Below the pieces are notes generated by a model. That model was not told the DNA's origin and ran no database searches. It saw only the letters and a program-made list of their open reading frames with translations. Positions 17,158 to 26,746 of a DNA stretch of 64,000 nt are shown here, piece by piece. Position numbers and translations under genes: made by a program. The stretch spans positions 1,798,001-1,862,000 of the forward strand of contig CBDBBY010000001.1 of the NCBI GenBank assembly GCA_965203215.1, in the 5' to 3' direction. Each line of letters begins with the position of its first letter. Within the stretch, counting starts at the first letter, position 1. The DNA is from CBDBBY01 sp965203215. GTDB lineage: Bacteria > Pseudomonadota > Alphaproteobacteria > Rhodobacterales > Rhodobacteraceae.

Positions 17158-17719
17158 TTGAAGAGCCGTCGATGGAGGTCTTCCTGAAAGGGCTGCTTCC
17201 ACGAGTTCTCCCGGAGGGCCGCACGTTCGCTTGCCGCGTGTTCCGAGGAAAAGAAGATCTATTGCGCAAGCTTGGCAACCGCTTGCACGGCTGCCGTCAC
17301 TGGCTGCCCGACGGCTGGCGAATTGTTGCCGTGGTCGATCACGACAACGACCCTTGCCGCGCACTCAAGGATAGACTCGAACAAGCGGCAGCCGATGCGG
17401 GTCTGCTAACACGCACGCAATGCGGCGTGGCAAGTGGTCAACCGCATCACGATTGAGGAATTGGAAGCATGGTATTTCGGCGATCGGGAAGCGGTGCGCC
17501 AAGCCTATCCGCGAGTTCCGCTCAACGTCCCGAATAAAGCGCCTTATCGCGACCCGAACGACATCCAAGGTACGACTTGGGAGGCATTCGAGCGGATTCT
17601 GAAGAGAGCCAGGCAAAACCGAAGCCGCCGAGGCCATCGCTCCCTGCATCGACCCGGTGCGCAACCGTTCACCGAGTTTCAGGGCGTTTTACAACCCCTT
17701 GACCGAGGCGACCACGTGA
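17145..17719 (+). pseudogene. DUF4276 family partner of the ATPase, two frameshifts
   Basis: The protein can be followed through three frames: LEFLIEEPSMEVFLKGLLP to DAGLLTRTQCG (17145-17420), then WQVVNRITIEELEAWYFGD to TWEAFERILKR (about 17425-17610), then TEAAEAIAPCIDPVRNRS to the TGA at 17717-17719. Frameshifts lie near 17415-17425 and 17612-17620. Joined, the product matches the usual 190 or so residues of DUF4276 proteins, thought to be Toprim-like and linked to AAA15/21 ATPases. The first frame begins at a TTG; residues upstream (APAPEAHH) also fit the family. Confidence 0.8.
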
Positions 17720-17897
17720 CGGTAGCGGAATCGGCGCCGCGTTGCCGCGCGGATCATTGCGAATGACGGGACGAATACAGTTTGCGTGTAAAGAGCGGAT
17801 CCAAGGCCCCATTCGGCATGAAATCGAATGCTGATCGGGTCGCGCCGCATTCTGGATCATTACTCCTCGTTAATGATTTTAGAAGAATATTCATGGC
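17720..17897. other. short spacer before ISKra4 element
   Basis: No gene visible. It runs directly into the left inverted repeat of the IS. Confidence 0.5.
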
Positions 17898-19187
17898 GGG
17901 TGCATCCCATTTTCTTTGGTTATGCGGCTGCGGCGCTGCAAGCCCACCGATCTAGGAAGTCGGGCCAGCGAATGTTTTGGGGCGGCATCTTTTGGCGAAC
18001 AGGGCGTTGGCACCCGCTTTCGACCAGCGGCATCCCGCCTTTTTGAATCGATTCCCGACGATTTGCTTGCAGACGCTTTTCACGACGCCGGATCCGATCA
18101 GCAATCCGCGCTTCCTATAGGGGTCGCATTGCATTCGGTCCGCGTTGGCTTCGTAGCAGCAGATGCAGACCATGACGGCTTCGGGTCGGTCGCGGTGCGG
18201 CTTCAGAGCGGCGATGACCAGCTCGACCCGCCCGGCGTCCAGCTGCTCCCTGATCCAGTCCATGCACGCCGTCCGCTCGCCCTCGTCCGGCGTCACGGCC
18301 TGCACGGCGGCGGCCGCGAAATCAAGGGCATGGAACAGGTCGAGGATGAAGGTCATTTCCGGTCCGGCGAGGATCTCCTCGCAGACGGTCCGGATCCAGG
18401 GTGCCCCGTCGGACAGCACCACCAGCTCCTCGGCCCTGAACAAGGCGTTCCGGTACACGAACCGCTCTGGCCGGGCGGCGAAGTCCGAGATCCGGCTAAC
18501 GCCGTTCACGGCTCGCGCGCTGTCGACCCACACGCCGGCCGGCCCGCTGTTCCGGTCCTTCCGGGGCTCCCCGGTCTTCGGATCCCGGCTGACGGCCGTG
18601 AAGCAAATGACGGCCTTCGCCTCGCTGGTCTTCGCCGTGCGGTTCAATTGGTGGAAGCCGCCGCCACAGTCGCGGCAATGGCAATAGCTCCGCTCATCCC
18701 GGACCGAACCGAGGCGCGTCTGGCACATCTTCCCGGCCCGTCTGTGCCGCTCCATTCGCTTGCCGCAACTCGGGCGAGGCAGAGCCGGAAGCGCGGCGTC
18801 GCGCACCTTCAGCAGATCCGAGTAGATCTTCGCTCCGAGGCCGGACCGCCGGACGCGCCGTCCGTCGCGAACTCGCGACAGCGCACCCGGCCGCCCTCGC
18901 GCCTGTGCTGCGCCGCAACGCCGTCCTGCTCGAGAATCAATGGAGGCTGCTTCGCCGCTTGCTCGTCCGTCAAACTCTCCAAAAATGCCACCGCCTGCGG
19001 ATGGCGGAACTCCGAATCCCGTGTCTCGACCGTTATGATGCGCCCGGATGCGCAGCGCCCGCCGTGCGCGAGTCTTCCGAAACCGCCCCGGGATTGAACC
19101 AATCCCGATTGCAGCCCTCCAACACAAAACTCCAGCGAAACGCGAAAACGCAAAGCCGGCTCAAACCAAAGAAAATGGAATGCACCC
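17898..19187. mobile_element. ISKra4-family insertion sequence
   Basis: Terminal inverted repeats of 24 bp with one mismatch: 17898-17921 begins GGGTGCATCCCATTTTCTTT and 19164-19187 is its near-complement ending GGAATGCACCC. The 1.29-kb body encodes an ISKra4-type transposase on the minus strand, frameshifted in its N-terminal part. No clear target duplication is visible. Class A and class B repeats elsewhere share these ends, making this the likely parent type. Confidence 0.85.
17952..19140 (-). pseudogene. ISKra4-family transposase, frameshifted
   Basis: The C-terminal part (from about 18870 down to 17952) reads in one frame: CGKRMERHRRAGKM, ERSYCHCRDCGGGFHQLNR, then SRISDFAARPERFVYRNALF, VVLSDGAPWIRTVCEEI with a DDE acid, DLFHALDF and IGSGVVKSVCKQIVG before the end. 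The N-terminal part (RDSEFRHPQAVAFLE) lies in another frame upstream, so a frameshift falls at about 18810-18870. It could be inactivating or, less likely, programmed. The transposase would act on the flanking 24-bp repeats. Confidence 0.78.
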
Positions 19188-19292
19188 CACATGATTGCAT
19201 TGATTGAAAAAGGACTCAATCTTCTATACAAGAAACGAACAAGAATCGGATGGTCTCAACGAGACTAGGGTTGGTCGGAGGCCGACTGGATC

Positions 19293-20429
19293 ATGCCACT
19301 TCCCCTAAGTCAATCTATTCCCGTTCCAACAGATCAACTCATCTTCGATCAACAGAACCCTCGCTTTACCCCCAGCAAAAAACCGAATGGAACTGGTGAT
19401 GATGATATCATTCGCTTCATTGATCGCACGGCTGATTTGAGCGAATTAATCCAGTCTATGGCAGCAAGTGGCTACATCAAAGTTGAACCGATGGTTGTCC
19501 TCCAGTGTCAAGAGCAGCTGATAGTTCTGGAAGGCAATCGCAGGCTGGCTGCCTTGAAGTGCCTACGTGATCCCGAGCTTGCAAAGCAAGTCGGAGTGAG
19601 GCTACCGAAAATTTCGCGCAAAAACAGAGACTCCCTTGAAGAGGTGCCGATATGGTGTGTTGAGGATCGAGCTTCCGCGCAGGATTTGGTCGGCTTCAAG
19701 CACATTAATGGCCCTCACTCGTGGGACTCCTACGCAAAGGCGCTGTTTGCAATGCATTGGCTTGAGGGCGAGAGAACCAAAGGTAGTGATTTATCGCTAT
19801 CGGATATCGCTCAAAAAATGGGGGATCGCCACGATACGCTTAAACGCATGGTGACCGCAGCTTTTGTCATCAAGCAGGCTGACGAAAATGGCATCTGGTC
19901 GATAGGCCAACGCAAAAGCAAACACTTCAGTTTTTCACACCTTTACACGGCTTTGAGTTATAGCGAATTCACTGACTATTTGGGAATGGAATTCCTTTCT
20001 CGCTCCGAGGATCCGGTAAAAGCGCCGGTTCCAAGCAACAAATACGGAAAGCTTTCGCGGCTCTTGGGTTGGCTCTATGGCAACAAAATTGAGGACGAGG
20101 ACCCGATAATCCACAGCCAAGCAGCTGATTTGAAGCGACTAAGGAAAGTTCTGGGCAATAGAGCCGCGACGCGCCAGCTTGAGGTTACCCGCAAACTCGA
20201 TGATGCATTAATTACTGCCATGCCGCGCAGCGAACTCTTTGCGCGTAACGTTTACCAGGCAGAACAAAGTCTTAACGCTGCGCTTCAGAACCAGAGCGGT
20301 TTTGACACGAATTACCAGTCAGAGTTAGTTGACACCTTGAGATCTATCCAGAACAATGCGGAAAGTCTTGTACTGATCGTTGAGAAAAAGGGCAATGGGC
20401 AAAGCCATTCGGAAGTGCCAATCGGATGA
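19293..20429 (+). CDS. ParB/Srx-like N-terminal domain protein
   Basis: In this 378-residue protein residues about 10-115 carry a ParB-type core: LIFDQQNPRF, SGYIKVEPMVVLQ and LIVLEGNRRLAALKCL, where EGNRR stands in the place of the ParB GERR/DGxxR phosphate-contacting motif. HTH-like LSLSDIAQKMGDRHDTLKRM follows at about 168-187. Such proteins bind or hydrolyse nucleotides and may cut or mark DNA. GGAGG about 12 bases before the ATG supports this start. The last four bases overlap the next gene (ATGA), so the two are translationally coupled. I infer a sensor or NTPase half of a two-gene defence-like system. Confidence 0.76.
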   Translation: MPLPLSQSIPVPTDQLIFDQQNPRFTPSKKPNGTGDDDIIRFIDRTADLSELIQSMAASGYIKVEPMVVLQCQEQLIVLEGNRRLAALKCLRDPELAKQVGVRLPKISRKNRDSLEEVPIWCVEDRASAQDLVGFKHINGPHSWDSYAKALFAMHWLEGERTKGSDLSLSDIAQKMGDRHDTLKRMVTAAFVIKQADENGIWSIGQRKSKHFSFSHLYTALSYSEFTDYLGMEFLSRSEDPVKAPVPSNKYGKLSRLLGWLYGNKIEDEDPIIHSQAADLKRLRKVLGNRAATRQLEVTRKLDDALITAMPRSELFARNVYQAEQSLNAALQNQSGFDTNYQSELVDTLRSIQNNAESLVLIVEKKGNGQSHSEVPIG

Positions 20430-21433
20430 TTGAAGTAGTATTGTCGCGCCCATCAGCGCGAGCGAATGTCGCCACCCAGATTGATTTCCTTGAACTTGCA
20501 GCTCTGACTGATGCTTCTGGCCGAGTTCGTATCGACACGCTGATAGAGGACCGGGCGCTTCAGGCGGAAGAAGAAGTCGATATTGGCAATGCTGATAGGG
20601 AGGGCGATGAATTTATTGGTTCCATCGAAAATGAATACGATTATCGAACCAGAATGCTGGGCGAGTCCTATCCGTTCAGAATGTCAGAGGATGCCGAGGA
20701 GTTAACTTATCAGAATCCAGGCAATGGTCCGGTAGCTGGCTCATATTTGGTCTGCTTGATTGCGTCACACATCGGCAGCAGAGCAGATCTGCGGTTAGAA
20801 ATTCCCAGCGAGCGGGGACTGGATTCTGACATTATTACCCGGATGCGCAATCGCGTTTTCCAAATGATTGGAACCATTGCCTTGGCGGGTTGCGCCAAAG
20901 GCCCAGCCGTAAGCGTTGGATGGCCGCGCGTCGAAAACGAGACAATAATTGAAACCATGAATCGTGCTTTCGAGCGCGGTTTCCCGATTCAAGTCAGGGC
21001 CGAACCCAACTACACGGTATTATCAGGAGTAAGGGATGATGGTGTCGATGTCGTAGCGTGGGAGCATGTTGACCTTCCGCCGAGTCCATCCGTATGGTTT
21101 GGCCAGATTGCATCGGGGCGAGACTGGCGAAACAAAACTGTGACAGAAAGGGCAACACGCTTCGCCGAGGGCTTTCTATGTGCTGTTCCTACGAACAAAA
21201 ATCACGCAACAATAATCCCATTTCATTTGGACGATAGCGCGCCCGACACCAGAGCTCTCCACCACAGGCATGGGCACATCCTTGATCGGATAAGATTAAA
21301 TCGTAATTTCAAATCTGGAATCAACCTGATCGAAGAAGAAATTGAAATGGATGAATCCGAAAATATCCAAATTGCTTTGGATTGGGTAAATGAATTTGTA
21401 CAGGAATTGCAAAATCTATTCGAAGCAACCTGA
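20426..21433 (+). CDS. hypothetical protein with PD-(D/E)XK-like motif, partner of the ParB-like gene
   Basis: I do not recognise a named family for this 335-residue protein. Residues about 200-232 read DDGVDVVAWEHVD then WFGQIASGRDWRNKT. An Asp followed about 15 residues later by GQxAxG(x)xW resembles the core of PD-(D/E)XK-fold nucleases in which Gln replaces the usual acidic residue. The rest is acidic at the N-terminus with no membrane segment. It starts on an ATG overlapping the upstream stop, so it very probably works with the ParB-like protein. Nuclease activity is inference from a short motif. Confidence 0.66.
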   Translation: MIEVVLSRPSARANVATQIDFLELAALTDASGRVRIDTLIEDRALQAEEEVDIGNADREGDEFIGSIENEYDYRTRMLGESYPFRMSEDAEELTYQNPGNGPVAGSYLVCLIASHIGSRADLRLEIPSERGLDSDIITRMRNRVFQMIGTIALAGCAKGPAVSVGWPRVENETIIETMNRAFERGFPIQVRAEPNYTVLSGVRDDGVDVVAWEHVDLPPSPSVWFGQIASGRDWRNKTVTERATRFAEGFLCAVPTNKNHATIIPFHLDDSAPDTRALHHRHGHILDRIRLNRNFKSGINLIEEEIEMDESENIQIALDWVNEFVQELQNLFEAT

Positions 21434-21814
21434 AGCAAAAACAATTTTGAAATCCACTTTCAAACCAAATGCTCGTTTTCCTTCTGGGTTTATAAGGTCT
21501 GTAATTCACCAATAGATGCGGCATCTTTCGATCAGCGTTAAATTCTTAAATAAGATGGAGGGCCGTTTCAGGTCGATATTCGATAAATCCATGCGCGCTA
21601 TTTCAAGAATTCGGACAAGTATCTATGGGATTGAGCACTAATTTTTAACAACATAAAACCATCATTGTATCTGGGTTACGCCTTTCCTTGCGACTCTGCC
21701 TTGACACCAGAGTTGCGAACCCAAAAATTCTCCCGCTCCATAATCCGCAACTAAGCTGGAGGGATCCGAGATGCAACCGCTCAGAATGCCAAGGCAATTT
21801 GCAATAACCGCAAG
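21434..21814. other. intergenic with a dispersed repeat at 21685-21790
   Basis: No gene. Bases 21690-21785 (CTCTGCCTTGACACCAGAG, GGAGGGATCCGAGATGCAA) resemble 37118-37205, so a short repeat of unknown nature recurs there. The rest is A+T-rich spacer. Confidence 0.45.
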
Positions 21815-22185
21815 GGATAGCGGCGATCATGTAGGATTCTCTGAGATCAAAGCCTGAACCCTCGAAATAGGCACATAGGTCGGCCGGGATCAAAGCGGCG
21901 CCCAGATCCCGCAGTGTCTCCGGAGCGGAATTGTCAGCTTCGGCGGGATGCGCCAGCCGGTCATCGAACCGGAAAATGATCCGGTATGATCGCAATGTGC
22001 GTGGCAGGCCGCCGCGATCACAGGTTTTCGGATCAGGTCGGCAGGCTCCGCGCGCAGATCGCCCGCGCCCATTCCGAAATCGAGTACCAAATCGCGGTCG
22101 CGTCCCTGCACGACCCAGATATTGGAATGATCCAGCGGAACGACGTGCGGCTCCTACAATTCCTACAATTGTGTGATGCCGCAAT
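21815..22185 (-). pseudogene. MBL-fold metallo-hydrolase remnant
   Basis: Reading the minus strand from about 22150, NIWVVQGRDRDLVLDFGMG, then CHAHCDHTGSFS with the HxHxDH zinc motif, is a metallo-beta-lactamase-fold core. After a frameshift at about 21975 it continues as FDDRLAHPAEADN, LGAALIPADLCAYFEGSGF. Both ends are missing compared with a normal 250-300 residue enzyme. It lies directly downstream of the YtcJ-like amidohydrolase on the same strand, so the two may once have been co-transcribed. Confidence 0.72.
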
Positions 22186-22249
22186 CGTGACTTTGGCGGG
22201 CGAACCACCTTTGGGCTATCGGCAACACAGGCGTAGGCAACTCCTTTCG

Positions 22250-23908
22250 TCAGCATGAGCGCTCGTGCGTGATTTGACCGTTCATCATGGTCATATCGAC
22301 CTGCGCATCTTCCCAGTTCACCTCGTTCGGCTCACCCTTGGCCGACAGCATCACGACATCCGCCGCCATGCCCGTGGCCAGCATTCCGAAGCGGTTCTCG
22401 CATTTTGCGGCATAGGCTCCGCCTGCCGTGTAGGCGCGCAGCGTGTCCTCGACCGAAAGGCGTTCATCCTTCAGATTCTGCCGCCAAGGTTTCCGATTCA
22501 CCGCCCAACCGATCCCGCGCAGTGGCGACAATGGCGCGACCGGCCAGTCGGAGCTGAAGCAGATCGGAATGCCTGCTCGTACTAGAGTGCGCCACAGATA
22601 GGCGCGGGGCCAGTTGTCTTCTCCGATGATAGTGGTTGTGGGTTCACGCGGAAACGCGCCTTCGCCCGGGCAATGGGGCGGCTGAACCGAGGCGGTGACG
22701 CCCAGATCGCGCATACGCTCGATATCATTCCGCGCGATCACTTCGATATGTTCAATACGATGGCGGGCATCCTCGGTTCCATTTGCGGCCAGAGCCGCTT
22801 CGTACCCGTTCAGAACTGCGTTCACTGCTCCGTCGCCGATGGCATGAACCGCAATCTGGAACCCGCGCCGATCAGCTTCGGTCACTGCCTCGGCAAAGGC
22901 ATCCGGTTCGTGCAGCCGGGTGCCGCGTTCGCCCGGCTGTCCGGGATAGTCGTCAAGCCTGAGCGCCGTACCTGCATCCAGCACCCCGTCCATGAACAGC
23001 TTGATCCGCCGCGACCAGAGTTTGTCGCTGTCGAAGTCGCGCCGCATCCCTTCGGCGAAGTCCAGATTGCCCGGAGGTTCGCCGGAAGTGAAGTGATAGG
23101 GAATTTCGATCCTGCAAGGCAAGTCATCCTCCGACTCCAGCTCGGACAGGAGTTCCAGCTGATATCGGTTGCCGTCCATGTTCATTATCGTGGTGATGCC
23201 GAGACTTGCACAATGGGCCAATCCTTCGCGCAAGAGCCGCTTGTCATAGGCGCGCTCATCCTCGGTGAAGTTCGCCGGCTCGATCCCGTCAATGCCGAGG
23301 TTTTCGCGCCCGCCCTGACTGCGCAGCGCCAACACCGGCAGAAAGGCGGCGAATTCCTTGAGGAAGCCGGTTGCAAGGCCATCGCCGCCCATCTCAACCT
23401 CGGCATTCTCCAACTCGGCCCCGTGCAAAAGACCCGCCGCTCCCAACGCGACAGTATTGGCCCAGGCATTGTGGTAATCCGGGGACTGCAACAGAACCGG
23501 GCGATCCGGCAGCATGGCATCGATCTCATGCCGGTTCAGCGGACGGGTCTCGCCCAGAACCGTGAAGTTCACACCCTGCGCCACCAGCACCTCGTCGTCG
23601 GGGGTCCTCGCCGCATAATCAACCATCGCGGATTTTAGGGCGTCGAACCCTTCGATCTCACCCGCCTGCAGAAACCGCAGGCTTTGCGAACCAGCAAAAA
23701 GATGCATATGGCTCTCAATGAATCCCGGAAGCACGATGCGCCCGTCCGCATCGATGACTTTCGTGTTTTTGCCTGCAAGCGTTCCAACGTCTGCTGCATT
23801 GCCAACTGCAACGATGCGGGCGCCTGAAACGGCAAGAGCCTCGGCGCGCGCGCCCGGCTCCGTCATTGGCAAGACGGTCGCGTTGGTTATGATCAATTCA
23901 GAACACAT
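22250..23908 (-). CDS. YtcJ-like amidohydrolase family protein
   Basis: A 552-residue YtcJ/AepA-type amidohydrolase from MCSELIITNATVLPM. It shows GFIESHMHLF with the HxH pair, the IKLFMDGVLDAGTAL lysine segment, IAVHAIGDGAVN, HRIEHIEV with a metal His, and CFSSDWPVAPLSP with the final Asp. Family members deformylate N-substituted formamides or hydrolyse related amides; substrate unknown. I chose ATG 23908 (GGAAGG about 10 bases upstream); a GTG at 23986 would add 26 residues unlike the family. Its neighbours are a small unknown gene upstream and an MBL remnant downstream. Confidence 0.84.
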   Translation of the reverse strand: MCSELIITNATVLPMTEPGARAEALAVSGARIVAVGNAADVGTLAGKNTKVIDADGRIVLPGFIESHMHLFAGSQSLRFLQAGEIEGFDALKSAMVDYAARTPDDEVLVAQGVNFTVLGETRPLNRHEIDAMLPDRPVLLQSPDYHNAWANTVALGAAGLLHGAELENAEVEMGGDGLATGFLKEFAAFLPVLALRSQGGRENLGIDGIEPANFTEDERAYDKRLLREGLAHCASLGITTIMNMDGNRYQLELLSELESEDDLPCRIEIPYHFTSGEPPGNLDFAEGMRRDFDSDKLWSRRIKLFMDGVLDAGTALRLDDYPGQPGERGTRLHEPDAFAEAVTEADRRGFQIAVHAIGDGAVNAVLNGYEAALAANGTEDARHRIEHIEVIARNDIERMRDLGVTASVQPPHCPGEGAFPREPTTTIIGEDNWPRAYLWRTLVRAGIPICFSSDWPVAPLSPLRGIGWAVNRKPWRQNLKDERLSVEDTLRAYTAGGAYAAKCENRFGMLATGMAADVVMLSAKGEPNEVNWEDAQVDMTMMNGQITHERSC

Positions 23909-23986
23909 GCTTGCCGCCTTCCGTCGCTCTGCGGCACCGTCACGGGCACAGCGCTTCGCGACAGCGGTCCGCAGGAATTCAGTCAC

Positions 23987-24241
23987 TTACAGGTCATCGC
24001 ACTGAACTTCCAGATCGATGCGTAAATCGGGGGCGATTTTAACATTGAGAGGAGCTTTGCCGGGTGCCTTCAGCCGTTGCTCATAGGCATGAACACGCTC
24101 GAACTGCTCGGTAAAATCGAAAAGATGCAATTGGGACTGAGCGGCTGAATCATAGGGATAGGTGTTATCGACCGCGACCGTCTCGACAACGTAGTCGGTC
24201 AGCGATTTTTCACTGCGCATTCCAGATCCCGAAATGCTCAA
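23987..24241 (-). CDS. short hypothetical protein, possibly a gene fragment
   Basis: An 84-codon frame encodes VETVAVDNTYPYDSAAQSQ, LHLFDFTEQFERVHAYEQR and a neat end VQCDDL. It looks like genuine coding sequence but is short and starts inside a compositionally similar region, so it may be the C-terminal part of a larger enzyme. I do not recognise it. It stops immediately before the possible GTG start of the amidohydrolase, suggesting former co-transcription. Confidence 0.45.
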   Translation of the reverse strand: MSISGSGMRSEKSLTDYVVETVAVDNTYPYDSAAQSQLHLFDFTEQFERVHAYEQRLKAPGKAPLNVKIAPDLRIDLEVQCDDL

Positions 24242-24282
24242 AACAGTTCGGGCGTAGTAAGCATTGAAATGATCTTGTCACT

Positions 24283-25644
24283 CTATTCCTCTATCAAAAA
24301 ATGAATATCTTGTGCCTTGATGTTTTCATCAGCAATAATGTTGTCAAAAATCTCGGTTTCAATTCCAGCCTTCGACACGCTCATTTCACGAAAGCCAGTA
24401 GACGGGTCAGCACAATATGCCCGAACCTGATCCGGGGTAAGCATGTCCTGCTCCCTCATTCTGCACCTATTGAGCAACTCCCTTCCATCTTCGCCAGCCC
24501 CGGAAAGTGAAATTAAGTTGTTGATCTCACGAACGATGTAATCGCTATGGGTGGTCAGAAGGACCTTTACCTCAGCATTCACAAGCCGCGCAATCAGACG
24601 CGCAAACTTCACTTGGTTGTCAGGGTGCAAGTTCAACTCCGGTTCATCGATGATCAGAATTTGATTCTTTCCTGCAATATGGTTGATATACATATCCACC
24701 AGAAACAAAGATTTCACAGAGGAAGAGGCGATGTAGAGGGGAACAAAAATCTTTGGCCGATTCCGCCTTTTTCTCGGACTGTAGACAAGTTGCCCATTAT
24801 TGGGCCGAAAGGCGCCACCACCCAGCAGGTCGTTCAATGCATCAAATACATATTTGTAGTCCTCTTTGGCTTCCCGTAGAAAGCTTTTGCGCTTGCTGAT
24901 ATTGTCGTAATCTCGAACCGCATCGATGTTATCTTGTATTGGTTGAGCATATCGAGAGCGCATCGACTCAATAACTTCTATCGGGTTGATTTTTTCAGAA
25001 TCCCTAAGATGCGAAATGATTGCGTTGCTGTTCACATCGAGATCCTTGTAGAAAAGTGCGACCCCCGTTCTCTCTGACGTTACTGCAAAAGGCGTTGGGA
25101 TTTTCTTTCCAAGCAATGCACCAAAGATCACATTACTGACAATTCCGCTTAGAAGCCGTTGGGGTGTTCTTACCCCTTGATCGTGAGAGTAAACAAGGGT
25201 CATAGTCCCAGCATCAGGATCTACTTCACCTTCCAGTTTATTTCCTTTCAATACCGTTACTGAAACGCGGTAATCTCCCAGTTCCCGCAGCTCTTCGTCC
25301 TCTAATTTAAATGAAAATTTAGTTCCAGAGAAGAAATCATTAGGAGCGTTAAAAAACTGATTAAGACCAGAAGCAAATGTCACGCCTGCATATGCCAAGT
25401 AAATCGCAAAATCGTCCCTGATCTTCTTCAGATCGATCTCAGCTGCCTCACCATCGTGCAGCTTTCGCAAGACTTCACTTTCAATGCCAAAATCAAAAAA
25501 TGACGAAAAGCTCTTGAGCGCAGCATACACTGCGTAGCTTGTATATGTCTTCCCGGAATTGTTTGGACCGCATATTACTGTAAGGTCTGCAAGGGAAATC
25601 GCCCCGCTACCAGCTTGCCCGAAATCTTTGAACTCAATGCGCAT
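24283..25644 (-). CDS. AAA-family ATPase (OLD/AAA15-like)
   Basis: A 453-residue SMC-type ATPase with IEFKDFGQAGSGAISLADL, Walker A CGPNNSGKT (25-33), Walker B ILIIDEPELNLHPDNQ (about 328-343) and VKVLLTTHSDYIVREINN with the switch His. No Toprim domain is present at the C-terminus. The gene is A+T-richer than the metabolic neighbours, consistent with transfer. A solitary ATPase of this kind commonly belongs to defence or abortive-infection modules, but no partner gene is adjacent, so its role is open. Confidence 0.82.
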   Translation of the reverse strand: MRIEFKDFGQAGSGAISLADLTVICGPNNSGKTYTSYAVYAALKSFSSFFDFGIESEVLRKLHDGEAAEIDLKKIRDDFAIYLAYAGVTFASGLNQFFNAPNDFFSGTKFSFKLEDEELRELGDYRVSVTVLKGNKLEGEVDPDAGTMTLVYSHDQGVRTPQRLLSGIVSNVIFGALLGKKIPTPFAVTSERTGVALFYKDLDVNSNAIISHLRDSEKINPIEVIESMRSRYAQPIQDNIDAVRDYDNISKRKSFLREAKEDYKYVFDALNDLLGGGAFRPNNGQLVYSPRKRRNRPKIFVPLYIASSSVKSLFLVDMYINHIAGKNQILIIDEPELNLHPDNQVKFARLIARLVNAEVKVLLTTHSDYIVREINNLISLSGAGEDGRELLNRCRMREQDMLTPDQVRAYCADPSTGFREMSVSKAGIETEIFDNIIADENIKAQDIHFLIEE

Positions 25645-25954
25645 CTTTTTGCCCTCAACGGTGCAAGGGGCCCCTCTCAGGTTAGGGTTTTGCTCTAAGG
25701 AGCGGAGTGATCGAGGTCAATGAGGAAACAAGTTTCCCACTACCCTCGGAAGGTACTTTGATCGACTGTCCGCGAAGCTCCCATCTCCATGAAATGACCC
25801 GTCTGCCTACGCCTCTGGCGAAAATGGGGTCAATGCGAAGTACTGTTGCTTCAACGATTCTTTGTATCAATTTCGTACGGATTTCGATTGTGATAGGACT
25901 CTTTCGCATTGGCGCGAACGCAGGCTGTATTTCCCGGGGGTCTTCGCTTCTGCG
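25645..25954. other. intergenic, nothing recognised
   Basis: No gene or RNA seen. It includes the likely promoter region of the AAA ATPase on the minus strand. Confidence 0.5.
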
Positions 25955-26300
25955 ACTATTCGGACTCGGTGTGATCGCCCAGGTCTTTTCCCCTCGTTCA
26001 ATCAAAGCGGCGTTGGACGCATGCGGGGTCCGCAGCGTGCGGCGCCGCGAACTTTCGCTGGAGGCGATGGGCCTGTCCAAGAACATCTCCACGCGCGAGG
26101 TCCTTCACTGTGTGGCGGACGGGCTTCGCCTCGTGGCCCCCGGCGTTGCGTTGCGGATTTCGGGTAAGTCCTTGATCTTCCGCGTTAGGAAAGGCCGGGA
26201 GGATTCGGACGCGGTCAGCTGCGCGCGGTTCGCAGACGCCTGCAGAACTCGGGCGCCGTTTCCCCTGATCCGGACGCTCTCGCGGATGCCGTCGAGGAGC
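25955..26300 (+). pseudogene. IS4-family transposase N-terminal remnant
   Basis: The frame reads VIAQVFSPRSIKAALDACG, RSVRRRELSLEAM, then NISTREVLHCVADGLR and ALRISGKSLIFRVRKG, the N-terminal domain seen before the DDE region in IS4-group transposases. A segment between LEAM and SKNIS is shortened, and the catalytic domain is absent. Inverted repeats are not visible. It is an old insertion relic. Confidence 0.62.
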
Positions 26301-26746
26301 GCGCCGTGCGGAGCCGAGTACAAACCAAGCCGAGAGGAGTGCGCAGAAAAGTGAGTTCCTACATCATCCGGAAACGAGGCCCGGTCTTCCCGCGAACGCA
26401 CGAATGGAGCCCCGAAATTATACGTCGAAATGTCTAAACGACAGTATTGGTTTGAAGCGGCCTTACCTTCACATCAAGAAACAGGGCGATGGCAGGAGAA
26501 GGGCCATTCGCCAGAGGGCGCTGAAGGCGATCAATCTGGCGAATATGAAAGCCCACGGCAAGCGAGAAGGCGTTCGCGTTCTTCGGCCCCGGGCCGCGTC
26601 CGCCCGCCGCGACCGGATCCGAAACGCGGAAAGGCGAATTCATGCATCTGGCCTCGCCCAAGGGGCATCGAACCTGAAACCGAATCTTGAAATTGCCGAC
26701 GGAAGGGATACTCTGTACCAATTCTGCAACCCATCGGGAAAATGCC
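26301..26746. other. unassigned spacer
   Basis: No gene I can support. Frames in the 26430-26690 part have no known motif. The upstream region of the antitoxin gene lies at its right end. Confidence 0.4.

Noticed and set aside
18496..18918. Short frames opposite the ISKra4 transposase
   Set aside because: They are shadows of the transposase frame in GC-rich DNA.
17888..19195. Target-site duplication flanking the ISKra4 element
   Set aside because: Only CATG is common to the two flanks and not at matching distance, so I do not claim one.
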